A stretch of 64,000 bases of DNA from Artocarpus heterophyllus. Lineage: Eukaryota > Streptophyta > Magnoliopsida > Rosales > Moraceae. The translations under genes and the position numbers were made by a program. The notes under the pieces were generated by a model. It had not been told where the DNA came from. It ran no database searches and saw only the letters and a program-made list of their open reading frames with translations. The stretch lies in NCBI GenBank assembly GCA_025403435.1, contig CM046343.1:33204930-33268929 (forward strand), given 5' to 3'. This document shows, piece by piece, positions 36,589 through 47,462 of this stretch (positions are counted from its first letter, which is position 1; each line of letters begins with the position of its first letter).

Positions 36589-37169
36589 TCTTTATAGAAT
36601 TAAAATTGATATAATGTTTTTAATTTGAACTAGTAGTTTTAAAAAGAATTTGAACTTGTAGTTCCAACCAGGAATCTTAAATGCTTAATGTTCTCTAAAA
36701 CAAGTCTAAACATTAGAAAATAAAAAAAAAAGAAAAAGAAAGAAAGAAGAAGGAAGAAATAAAAAGAATTAAGATTAAGGTAATAAGCAATTTCTTATAG
36801 CCTCATTTAAAGTTCCAAAATTCCCATTTTATAACCTTTATTTTAGTTATTATCATATTTTAAAAATAAAAAATGTAATATTTTATGTTTTATTTATTTA
36901 TTGTATCCTTTTATTGTTAAAACATGATCCTTGGAAACTATAAACACATCAAGCCTTGATCTCTTTTTTTTTTAATTATTTTTAAAGTATAAGTTCTCTT
37001 TTTTTTGTTATTATTTATTTAGAAGATTATACGTTTTTCCCCTCCTCTTCCTCTTGTTTTTTTAAAATATTTTTTATTTACATGATATCTCTTCTCTTTC
37101 TCAAAATAAAAATTATATCTCTCTAAAATCTTCTCTCTACAACCCTTAAAAAAAAAAAATCTTGTCATG
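36589..37169. other. AT-rich spacer
   Basis: Low-complexity AT-rich DNA with A/G-runs at 36720-36770 and T-runs near 36970-37010. No gene seen. Confidence 0.5.
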
Positions 37170-37174
37170 CACAC

Positions 37175-37609
37175 TATTGTGGGTAATCTTGATGGCCTAA
37201 AGCCTAGTGTCGAGATTGAAAAAGCCTGATAAAGGCCCATATCTCAGGATCTCAATGAGGGACGAGCTAATAAGGTCGTCGTGAGAGCCAAGATATCTTA
37301 GATAAGGTAAGATGACGAGCTGAAGAAGTTTCTAAGTTTACTGACCCAGAGATACAAATTTAAATTACAAATACATGAGATCAAATCCCCTCAAATCATG
37401 GATTAATGTGATCCACGCAACCAACATGGAAGGTCAAATACGTGGAAAGTGGAAATAAATTAGGAAACGAATATTCTTGATTTTAGATTTAAAGTATTAT
37501 CATTTTATGATTTTTTATGTAAAAATTATAACTATAAATAAGGATAGAAAACCCTAGAGAAGGGGCTGATAATTTCTTTTCTTTGGTTGGCCTTCAAGCA
37601 TGCATGTAT
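37175..37609 (+). mobile_element. Older LTR, left part (interrupted by E2)
   Basis: This begins TATTGTGGG (first G probably mutated to A). With 47303-47457 it makes a unit of about 590 bp that ends ATCAGCA and is flanked by CACAC at 37170-37174 and 47458-47462. A TATAAATAAGG box lies near 37532. No internal region is present, so it is a solo LTR. Its style (ACCCTAGAGAAGGGG, then AAATAAAGAGAG) recalls gypsy LTRs. Confidence 0.6.
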
Positions 37610-39636
37610 TGTTGGAAACAAAGTGCGCAGCGGAATTTTTAAAATTTTTCATCAGAGTATTTTCCAAAACACAAGTTTGACATGTTATATGTATAAATTA
37701 AACAGATCTTACTAACCTCAGTGTGCCGAAGAACCTCCGCGACCTGTGTAGAGAAGTAACGTTCCAGAAGAGCCTCAACCAACTGGTCTTCTTTGCTATT
37801 CTCTATCCACAACCGGAGTAAGTGTGGGCTCACACGTACAGCTCTTCCACCGGTGACTCTCCTTCCAACCAATAGAGAGAACCCAAAGCTAGTGTTCGTG
37901 ATTTGTGAACAAAAGCTCTCAGGGAGTTTACAGATGCTCACTAGAAGAGTATCACTCTTAATCTCTCAAATTGATCTGAGTAAATCATTAGACTCACTCC
38001 CTTTTTATACCTATTGGTCCTTGGGGTCAGTCCATATCAGATTAGGTCTCAAAAATCGAAACAGAATCAAGTTCGGATCAATATCTGATAAGATACGCGT
38101 GAAAAACGCGTAATCTTAACTGTCGCGGTCGGCATTCCGAACTGTGTGATAGGCAGGCCGAACTGGCAGGTTCGGCAGGCCGAACACGTCATCCGGCATG
38201 CCGAACTGCCGAGAAAAAATCTCCGCGAATCTTTTATTTTCCACCCGAGATTCTAAAGGATAAAGTCTCAGTTTTGATTCAAATAGCCCAATAGAAAAGA
38301 TATCTGATCAAAACAAACTTTATCAAGATAATCTCTAAGAAAATAAATCAATTCACAATAATTCTACAAGTTTATCTTGTTCTAATTGTCCAAAATTAAA
38401 ACAACCGATAAACAGACAAGAATTATCCGAACGCCATAATTCAACAAGTTCATCTTGAACTAATTTCTTACATAATTAATTCAACCGATAAACAGACATG
38501 AATTATTTGATTCTTTTAAACCAATCTGATAAATCCGACATAAGTCACCAATTATTGGAAAAGCACGCCGTGTCGTTACAGGATTTTGTGAGCTAGCAAA
38601 GGGGACCAAAATGGACCTATAAAGTTCAAGCTCATGATAATTATGAAACCCAATATCCCAGATATACATTTCACAATTATCAACTCCAACGCTACTCCAC
38701 TAAAAGCTTGGAGCTGCACTCTCGAACTTTATAGAATTACGAAGCACGTGTAGCTAAGTCTCCATGACATATCATAGTGTATCGCATCCCCATATGATCA
38801 TCCATAACCGGCTTAAGGACAAGTTCTGTCTTACCTTCCCGATTATTTTTATCTTACGTTCCATTGTCTCACCATTAGAAAACTTACCATCCAAAGATAG
38901 TATACCATTCGGTTACACCTATGTATCCAAATGGTTGAGCGCTCCAGTTTTCCAATTACAGGACAACGCATATAAGAGGATATCATTACTCCTAAAGAGG
39001 AGCTATGGATTCCATATCTATGAATAACAAGTCTACGCTACCAAGAGTCATGCCTCCAACGTACCGGCATGCATGCCACTATAGAGATGTGGGAGTCACC
39101 CATTGGTACATCAAAAGACACAAGTCGAGACAACGGGCCCATTATTCATCTCAGGATTAAGATACAATACAAATGATTGTCTAAAGTGAATCGATTTGCC
39201 AAGACAGAATTATTAATCCAAATCAATTCACTTTATGTCCCGATCCAACACATCGTCACCTATGACAACGCGCCAATGTTTCTATTCACGGAGTCCAACT
39301 CCGATGGCCAAGACAAACCATTTCCCAAAAGGGATATAGACAACATAACAATCTTTACATGAATAAAGCGCCCAACTTTATTCCCTCGATTGCGGATCAT
39401 ATATTTTAGACCATCACCTTAAGAGTCGTGTCTACCGCATAATCATCCCATCATATGCCCAACTCTTAAGGTTTAGACTGATAGTCTCAGACTACTGTTT
39501 GCTTATCATACATTCAACAAATATGAACGTAAAGAGGACAATATTTGGTATATATAAATGAATAAATTCTTTATTGATAAAAATGTCTCCAAAAACGTAT
39601 TACAATTTTTACTCCTTAGAGCATACATGTCTAACA
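37610..39636 (-). repeat. E2 left LTR (3' LTR in element sense)
   Basis: TGTTGG...CTAACA, 2,027 bp. A minus-strand TATA box TATAAAAAG lies at 38001-38009. Confidence 0.95.
38128..38206. repeat. E2 palindrome cluster in left LTR
   Basis: Four GTTCGGC/GCCGAAC-type palindromes at 38128-38142 (one arm mutated, CATTCCG), 38149-38163, 38170-38185 and 38191-38206. They lie about 120-200 bp upstream of the TATA box. Confidence 0.8.
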
Positions 39637-39647
39637 ATCTCCCACTT
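39637..39647 (-). other. E2 polypurine tract
   Basis: AAGTGGGAGAT on the minus strand, directly next to the LTR and identical to that of E1. Confidence 0.85.
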
Positions 39648-39650
39648 GCA

Positions 39651-42600
39651 CTAAGTGAGTAAATACTGCAAATTTCGCATCCCCATAGCTTCCACATGCC
39701 TTTCGAAGACTCTCCCAGAAAGTGTCTTCGTAAATGGATCAGCTAAATTGTCCTCTGACGCGATCTTGCACACCGTGACATGCCCGCTCTCAACGAAGTC
39801 CTTTATCACATGATACTTCCGATCAATATGCTTACTCTTCTTGTGAAATCTTGGTTCCTTAGCATTAGCTACCGCCGCACTGTTATCACAGTACAGTGAT
39901 GCTGCTTTATCCACACCAGGAACTACCTCAAGATCCCCAAGGAACTTGCGGAGCCACACTGCTTCTTTCGAAGCATCACTAGCCGCCACATACTCGGCCT
40001 CCATCGTTGAATCCGAAGTGCAATCTTGCTTCGCACTTCTCCAACTGATGGCACCGCCACCCAGAGTAAACACAAACCCTGAAGTCGATTTCCTAGAATC
40101 CAGGCAGGATTGAAAATCTGAATCAGTGTATCCTAGAAGTGTTAAATCCTCACCCGAATACACAAGCATATACCCACGAGTCCTTCTCAGGTACTTGAAA
40201 ATATGCTTTACTACAACACAATGGTTCGGTCCTGGATCCGCCTGAAATCGACTCACAATCCCGACCGCATAGCTAATATCTGGTCGAGTGCAAAGCATGG
40301 CATACATGAGACTACCCACTGCCGAAGCATAAGGTACCTTCTTCATGTATTCTCTTTCTTCATAAGACTTTGGAGAGTCTTTCTTAGAAAGAGTAATTCC
40401 AGACCTAGATGGTTGCCCACCTTTCTTGGAATCCTGCATTGCAAACCTCCTGAGAATTTTATCTATGTAGCCGGCCTGTGACAAAGCTATCATTTTGTTC
40501 TTCCTATCCCGAAAGATCTGGATACCGAGAACAAAATTAGCCTCACCCAAGTCCTTCATGTCAAACTGCTTGGTCAGCCATAATTTGACCGATGACAACG
40601 CCCCAACGTCATTGCCAATTAGCATAATGTCATCTACATAGAGTAGTAGAAAAACCACCTTCCCATTCTTAATGTGTTTGTAAACACATGGTTCATCCAC
40701 ATTTTGTGAGAACCCATAAGTCTTGATCACTTGATCAAATCTTATGTTCCAAGAACGAGAAGCCTGCTTAAGTCCATAAATAGACTTTAGCAGCTTACAA
40801 ACCTTACCCTCTTGACCCGCGACCTTGAACCCATCTGGTTGTTCCATATAAATGGACTCATCAAGATAGCCATTCAGAAAAGCCATCTTGACATCCATCT
40901 GCCAAATCTCGTAGTCGAGAGCGGCAGCTATGGACAAGAGAATCCGGATGGACTTAAGCATGGCTACAGGCGAAAAGGTTTCCTCATAATCGATTCCTTC
41001 CTTTTGCGTATAACCCTTAGCTACCAGTCTAGCCTTAAAGGTTTCGACCTTTCCATCCACTCCTCTTTTCCTCTTGTAGATCCACTTACACCCTATGGGT
41101 TTTACCCCTTCGGGAAGATCCACAAGCTCCCAGACCCGATTAGTCTCCATAGACTTCATCTCAATGTTCATGGCCTCTGTCTAGAGTCTTGAATCAACAT
41201 CCTCCATAGCTTCTGCGTAAGTATAAGGATCCCTGTCATGTTCATCCGGTTCAGCCAAAAAGACCTCCCCATTGAACATATACCTCTCAGGTTGACGCCC
41301 GATCCTCCCACTACGCCGAAGCCCCTGAGGTTGTTGTTCAGGTTTGTTTGGTTTTTCTACACCGATCGGAATGGTTTCGTTCGGAACCTCCGGAGTAAAC
41401 GGATTACCCCTCAACTCCTCAAGCACCACTTTGCTTTGAGGTTTAAAGTCGTTCATGTAACTCTCCTCAAGGAAAGTTGCATTAGTTGAAACCACGACTT
41501 TATTTTCCTTTGGGTTATAAAAATAACCCCCTTTAGTCCCTTTTGGATATCCTACAAACACGCAAACTTCTGAACGTGCTTCCAACTTATTCGGATCCTT
41601 AAACAGGACATGAGCTGGACATCCCCATATGCGAATATGGTTTAAGGATGTCTTCCGTCTTGTCCACAACTCGTGAGGAGTTTTAGGGACCGATTTTGAA
41701 GGCACATTGTTCAAAAGATAACATGCGGTTTGTAGTGCATATCCCCAAAAGGATAAAGGCAATGATGAATAACTCATCATGGACCGAATCATGTCCAACA
41801 AAGTCCTATTCCTTCTCTCTGCTACGCCATTCTACTGCGGAGTACCCGGCGCAGTCAAATGGGATAAAATCCCATTCTCTAACAAGTGTCCCAAGAACTC
41901 ATCAGAAAGGTATTCCCCACCTCGATCAGATCGAAGTGCCTTTATGGGTCTACCCAATTGCTTTTCCACTTCAGCCCGAAACTCCCTGAACTTATCATAA
42001 GTTTCGCTTTTGTGGTTCATTAGGTACACATACCCATATCTTGAGTAATCGTCAATAAAAGTAACGAAGTACTCATACCCTCCTCGTGCCCGGATGTTCA
42101 TCGGTCCGCAAACATCACTATGCACAAGTTCTAGAACCCCTTCGGCCCTATTGCCCTTAGACCCGTATGGTCTTTTGGTCATTTTACCCTCCAAACAAGA
42201 CTCACATTGAGGTATAGATTTCACCTTTAAGTGACTTAAAGGTCCATCCCTTACCAACCTTTGAATCCTATTTAGGTTAATATGGCCAAGGCGCAAATGC
42301 CAAAGATAAGTCTTATTAGAGTGAGAAGTTTTAAGTCTTTTTGAGTCATTATCATTTATCTCAGCATTAAGCAATAGGTCCATCTTAGGTTTGATAAAAT
42401 ATAGATTATTTTGCATCCATCCAAAACAGATAAAAGATTTGTTTTTACGAATCACCACTTTTTCATTAAAAGATACCACGTAGGAGTCTTTAAATAAAGA
42501 AGATACAGAAATTAAATTCCTTTTAAATTTAGGAACATAAAAACAATCTCGCAAAATTAAACTCCTATAATTATCAAAATAAAGATGGACATCTCCCACT

Positions 42601-43604
42601 GCTTCCGTTGAGACCAAGGATCCATCGCCCATCCGAAGCGTTAAGTCTTCACGAAGTAGACTTCTCGTTTCTTTGAATCCCTGCAGAGAAACACAAACAC
42701 GATTAGTTGCACCGGAATCTATGACCCAAATGTCACTGGATTCCTCAACCAAACAAGTTTCTAAATATAGAAGATCACACCTACCTCCCTTGGAAAGGAA
42801 GTCCTTGCAATGCTTCTTTATATGCCCGACCTTACCACAAAAGAAGCACTTAAGCTTCTTTGGGTTCTTCTTCTTCTTCTTCTTGCTCTTGGTAGCAATA
42901 GGAATAGAAGACTTCCCACTTTTGGCCCGTTGCTTCTTTCCATTCCCAGAGTTAGGATTGGAACCAGAAGCAGCTACCATATTGGCCTCTCCACCAGCAA
43001 GAGACTCCCTGATCAGCAGTTCAAACTCTTGTAACTGTTTCATCAGTTCTGTCAAGGTCATATCCCGTCTATTGCTTAGATTAAAAGTAGCTCTAAACGG
43101 AATAAATACCTTAGACAGAGTCTCAAAGACCATAGTCATCTGAGTTTCAGCATCGATGTCGGCTCCATTGGTTTGAGCCTCAGCGAGGTAACCCATGACC
43201 AACATCATGTGCTCCTTTACAGATGTCCCCGGTCTCTGTCTACAGTTTAAGAGTTTCCGAAGCGCCCCTTGCCGCTTTGTTATGGCCTGGCCTCCAAACA
43301 TGTCCTCAAGATTATCCAAGATCTGCTTCGCAGTCTCATAATCCTGGTGTTGAGCCTGCAGCACGTTATTCATGCTAGCCATAACATAGCAGCGGGCCTG
43401 ATCATTAGCATCTTTCCAGCGGTCGTACGCTTGGAATTGCTCATTACTTGAGTCTCCCGTAGGCTCGGGAGGACAAGGAGTTGTCAGAACATATTTCAGT
43501 TTCTCAAAGGAAAGGACGATGTCCAGGTTCCGTTTCCAATCATTATAGTTCTCACCGGTTAATTGGTTTTTGTCAAGTATCGATGATAAAGCGTTTTTAG
43601 ACAT
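39651..43604 (-). pseudogene. E2 gag-pol polyprotein with two nonsense codons
   Basis: The sequence runs from the ATG at 43604 to the stop at 39651 as one frame of 1,317 codons, broken only by TAG at 41832-41834 and TAG at 41181-41183. In order it has Gag (LTGENYNDWKRNLDIVL), the zinc knuckle CFFCGKVGHIKKHC (about 42810-42855), protease DSGATNRV (about 42700-42735), integrase HLRLGHIN, CESC and HSDVCGPM, the DDE region with the first TAG just after GTPQ, the reverse transcriptase with YVDDIML (about 40620-40645) and a complete RNase H ending near [19 protein letters not shown]. By comparison with E1 the first TAG replaces a Gln codon. The second probably replaces Trp. Both fit C-to-T changes. 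I only describe the breaks. Confidence 0.93.
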
Positions 43605-43755
43605 TTTCAATCTACAATAAAGAATCATATACCAAACATAAGCAAACATATATAATAATTTAGTAAGATAACACAATCATGTAAAATCATACAAATGTGT
43701 TTATGTGTCAAAACCTTGAAAATATCACAACCTTACAACGATAATTCCCAACTCA

Positions 43756-44083
43756 GAATTCAACAAGCTCCTAGGGGAGTCATGCCAAATTCAATCAGGA
43801 ACACGGATCCCCTCCTGATTAATATATGCCATCCAGGACCCGTATGATCCAGCATATACTAATAATCGTTTCTTTGGCCATTAATTTTATTAACAGAGCT
43901 CCTAGGGGAGGTTAATAATAAAATTAACGTGAGTGTATAACCACCGTTTTAATATTTTATCCATGATTTATAATCACCACCTAGGGGTGTGCAACCATAA
44001 ATCATACTAAAATACCTTATCCTTTCAGAGATCCAATCTGGTACATGATAGAAATCCCTTCCTAGGGGTTGGGACCATCATGT
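43756..44083 (-). other. E2 leader stem-loop array with CCTAGGGG loops
   Basis: Plus-strand coordinates. (a) GAATT 43756-43760 / AATTC 43788-43792 with inner CTCC/GGAG. (between) ATTA-TATATGC 43818-43829 / GCATATA-TAAT 43852-43863. (b) TTAATTTTATTAAC 43881-43894 pairs with 43911-43927 with a 3-nt bulge. (c) ATGATTTAT 43963-43971 / ATAAATCAT 43997-44005. (d) ACATGAT 44043-44049 / ATCATGT 44077-44083. CCTAGGGG sits in the loops at 43770, 43901, 43980 and 44061. It lies in untranslated leader, 150-480 nt before gag. Confidence 0.75.
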
Positions 44084-44140
44084 TCTTCCTATGGACCAAC
44101 GATGGAGGCCTTAGGTTCTCTCTTCGAAAACCTTCTCCCA

Positions 44141-44154
44141 CTCAATCTTTTGAA
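44141..44154 (-). other. E2 internal polypurine-like motif in leader
   Basis: Minus strand TGAGTGGGAGAAGG, 537 nt upstream of the gag ATG. It is identical in core and spacing to the E1 motif at 17221-17235. Confidence 0.55.
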
Positions 44155-44573
44155 GTCAAGGTTTTATTTTAAAATTATGCATGAACAATTTTAATATGAG
44201 CGGCACTCCCTATTCTATATGACATGTTATCAATATACATGGTAAATCATATTATAATGCAGACAAGCAAAGCAATCAAGCAAAGCTACAAGCATAATAA
44301 TAATAATAACCGTAATATTATGGTTCCACCCTAGAGAATAGAAAAACTAAGATTACAAGAGAATAATCGAGACATTTATCGATTCTTCATCCTTGAATCC
44401 TCAAGCTGTATCCTTCTTCATGTAATATCCATCTTCAAGTCCTCAATCCCGTATGAATCGAACACTTTATATTTTCGGTCATATCCAAATTTAATGTTTC
44501 TCAGAATCGTCCCAAAAATAAAATTAAAACTGCACCAAAAAATTGCACATTTTCTGGACACCTGGCTGCTCTC

Positions 44574-44757
44574 GGTCGGCAGGCCAATATGGGTGATCGG
44601 TCTGCCGATCATGGTGGTTCGGCCTGCCGAACATGAAGGTTCGGCCTGCCGGCAGAGCACCAAAATTTCTGCCCCACTGTCGGCCTGCCGGACCGTACGT
44701 CCGGCCTGCCGATCTATGACCTTCGGCCTGCCGAACTGTGAGGTCCGGCATGCCGAC
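44574..44757. repeat. E2 palindrome cluster in leader
   Basis: Eight copies of the TCGGC-NN-GCCGA palindrome in 184 bp: about 44574-44585 (partial), 44595-44610, 44617-44632 (perfect GTTCGGCCTGCCGAAC), 44639-44653, 44679-44693, 44698-44713, 44721-44735 and 44742-44757. GC-rich and CpG-rich in an AT-rich leader. Confidence 0.85.
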
Positions 44758-45256
44758 CGAGCAGAAAACCCTCAATCCAGAAAATACAATTTTAATGCAA
44801 TTCATCAATTTTATTTTCAACAATTCAAAAACATAAAATTAGAGACTCAGGAAATACCTGGAGGCGCCATCATCAATCTTTAAGTTCCGACTTCTCGTTC
44901 CGTCTTCTCCGAATAATTATTTAATTACAAAATTCTTACAAATTAAAAATTAAATAATAATTCCTAGACGGAGATGATAGTCCGCCATCTAATTACATGA
45001 AAAACCTAGATACACATTCTAACCTCTAAGGAACCATAACCGGTATTAATTAATTAATAAATAATTAAACAACAATTTAATCAACCATAATTAATTAATA
45101 AACATTCACCATATAATCCATGACAACATATATATTATATAGAAACCTAGAGTGCCTTCTCTCTATAAAATTTAATTCAAGCATTGGAGAGATTAAGATC
45201 ACAAAATTTATGCATATAACATGATCACAAACTTGCAAATTTATGTAAAAACCTCG
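44758..45256 (-). other. E2 leader between palindromes and primer-binding site
   Basis: AT-rich untranslated DNA. No coding sequence seen. Confidence 0.5.
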
Positions 45257-45268
45257 GCTCTGATACCA
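45257..45268 (-). other. E2 primer-binding site
   Basis: TGGTATCAGAGC on the minus strand, two bases from the LTR; initiator tRNA-Met type. Confidence 0.88.
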
Positions 45269-45270
45269 AT

Positions 45271-47297
45271 TGTTGGAAACAAAGTGCGCAGCGGAATTTT
45301 TAAAATTTTTCATCAGAGTATTTTCCAAAACACAAGTTTGACATGTTATATGTATAAATTAAACAGATCTTACTAACCTCAGTGTGCCGAAGAACCTCCG
45401 CGACCTGTGCAGAGAAGTAACGTTCCAGAAGAGCCTCAACCAACTGGTCTTCTTTGCTATTCTCTATCCACAACCGGAGTAAGTGTGGGCTCACACGTAC
45501 AGCTCTTCCACCGGTGACTCTCCTTCCAACCAATAGAGAGAACCCAAAGCTAGTGTTCGTGATTTGTGAACAAAAGCTCTCAGGGAGTTTACAGATGCTC
45601 ACTAGAAGAGTATCACTCTTAATCTCTCAAATTGATCTAAGTAAATCATTAGACTCACTCCCTTTTTATACCTATTGGTCCTTGGGGTCAGTCCATATCA
45701 GATTAGGTCTCAAAAATCGAAACAGAATCAAGTTCGGATCAATATCTGATAAGATACGCGTGAAAAACGCGTAATCTTAACTGTCGCGGTCGGCATGCCG
45801 AACTGTGTGATAGGCAGGCCGAACTGGCAGGTTCGGCAGGCCGAACACGTCATCCGGCATGCCGAACTGCCGAGAAAAAATCTCCGCGAATCTTTTATTT
45901 TCCACCCGAGATTCTAAAGGATAAAGTCTCAGTTTTGATTCAAATAGCCCAATAGAAAAGATATCTGATCAAAACAAACTTTATCAAGATAATCTCTAAG
46001 AAAATAAATCAATTCACAATAATTCTACAAGTTTATCTTGTTCTAATTGTCCAAAATTAAAACAACCGATAAACAGACAAGAATTATCCGAACGCCATAA
46101 TTCAACAAGTTCATCTTGAACTAATTTCTTACATAATTAATTCAACCGATAAACAGACATGAATTATTTGATTCTTTTAAACCAATCTGATAAATCCGAC
46201 ATAAGTCACCAATTATTGGAAAAGCACGCCGTGTCGTTACAGGATTTTGTGAGCTAGCAAAGGGGACCAAAATGGACCTATAAAGTTCAAGCTCATGATA
46301 ATTATGAAACCCAATATCCCAGATATACATTTCACAATTATCAACTCCAACGCTACTCCACTAAAAGCTTGGAGCTGCACTCTCGAACTTTATAGAATTA
46401 CGAAGCACGTGTAGCTAAGTCTCCATGACATATCATAGTGTATCGCATCCCCATATGATCATCCATAACCGGCTTAAGGACAAGTTCTGTCTTACCTTCC
46501 CGATTATTTTTATCTTACGTTCAATTGTCTCACCATTAGAAAACTTACCATCCAAAGATAGTATACCATTCGGTTACACCTATGTATCCAAATGGTTGAG
46601 CGCTCCAGTTTTCCAATTACAGGACAACGCATATAAGAGGATATCATTACTCCTAAAGAGGAGCTATGGATTCCATATCTATGAATAACAAGTCTACGCT
46701 ACCAAGAGTCATGCCTCCAACGTACCGGCATGCATGCCACTATAGAGATGTGGGAGTCACCCATTGGTACATCAAAAGACACAAGTCGAGACAACGGGCC
46801 CATTATTCATCTCAGGATTAAGATACAATACAAATGATTGTCTAAAGTGAATCGATTTGCCAAGACAGAATTATTAATCCAAATCAATTCACTTTATGTC
46901 CCAATCCAACACATCGTCACCTATGACAACGCGCCAATGTTTCTATTCACGGAGTCCAACTCCGATGGCCAAGACAAACCATCTCCCAAAAGGGATATAG
47001 ACAACATAACAATCTTTACATGAATAAAGCGCCCAACTTTATTCCCTCGATTGCGGATCATATATTTTAGACCATCACCTTAAGAGTCGTGTCTACCGCA
47101 TAATCATCCCATCATATGCCCAACTCTTAAGGTTTAGACTGACAGTCTCAGACTACTGTTTGCTTATCATACATTCAACAAATATGAACGTAAAGAGGAC
47201 AATATTTGGTATATATAAATGAATAAATTCTTTATTGATAAAAATGTCTCCAAAAACGTATTACAATTTTTACTCCTTAGAGTATACATGTCTAACA
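45271..47297 (-). repeat. E2 right LTR (5' LTR in element sense)
   Basis: 2,027 bp, near-identical to the left LTR. The TATA box is at 45662-45670 and four palindromes lie at 45789-45803, 45811-45825, 45831-45846 and 45852-45867. Here the first palindrome is intact (CATGCCG). Confidence 0.95.
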
Positions 47298-47302
47298 TGT
47301 AT

Positions 47303-47457
47303 TCAAAAGAAATAAAGAGAGAACCCTAAATAAACCACTATAATTCCTTGTGTTCTTTATTTTTAGCATGTTTTTATTTTTCTCATTCTATATTATTCAT
47401 CGTGAGTGAATCATGAGATAATTGTTGAACTAAAACCACTATCAGCACACACTGCTA
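47303..47457 (+). mobile_element. Older LTR, right part (interrupted by E2)
   Basis: Continuation of 37175-37609 after the E2 target duplication. It ends ATCAGCA and is followed by CACAC. Confidence 0.6.
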
Positions 47458-47462
47458 TTCTT

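Larger units (their letters stand above)
37605..47302 (-). mobile_element. E2: young Ty1/copia retrotransposon
   Basis: The element runs 37610-47297 with target duplication TGTAT at 37605-37609 and 47298-47302. The LTRs are both 2,027 bp (37610-39636 and 45271-47297) and by eye differ at only about eight bases, so the insertion is recent. Coding is on the minus strand. A polypurine tract and primer-binding site are present, and the whole gag-pol frame is open except for two TAG codons. E2 inserted inside an older solo LTR. Confidence 0.95.

Noticed and set aside
44742..44757. CCGAC core suggesting a drought/cold (DREB) site in E2
   Set aside because: Only one of the leader palindromes has it and the LTR copies do not, so it looks like a variant of the palindrome.
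44418..44883. Open frames over the E2 palindrome block
   Set aside because: They are by-products of the GC-rich repeats on both strands and match no family.
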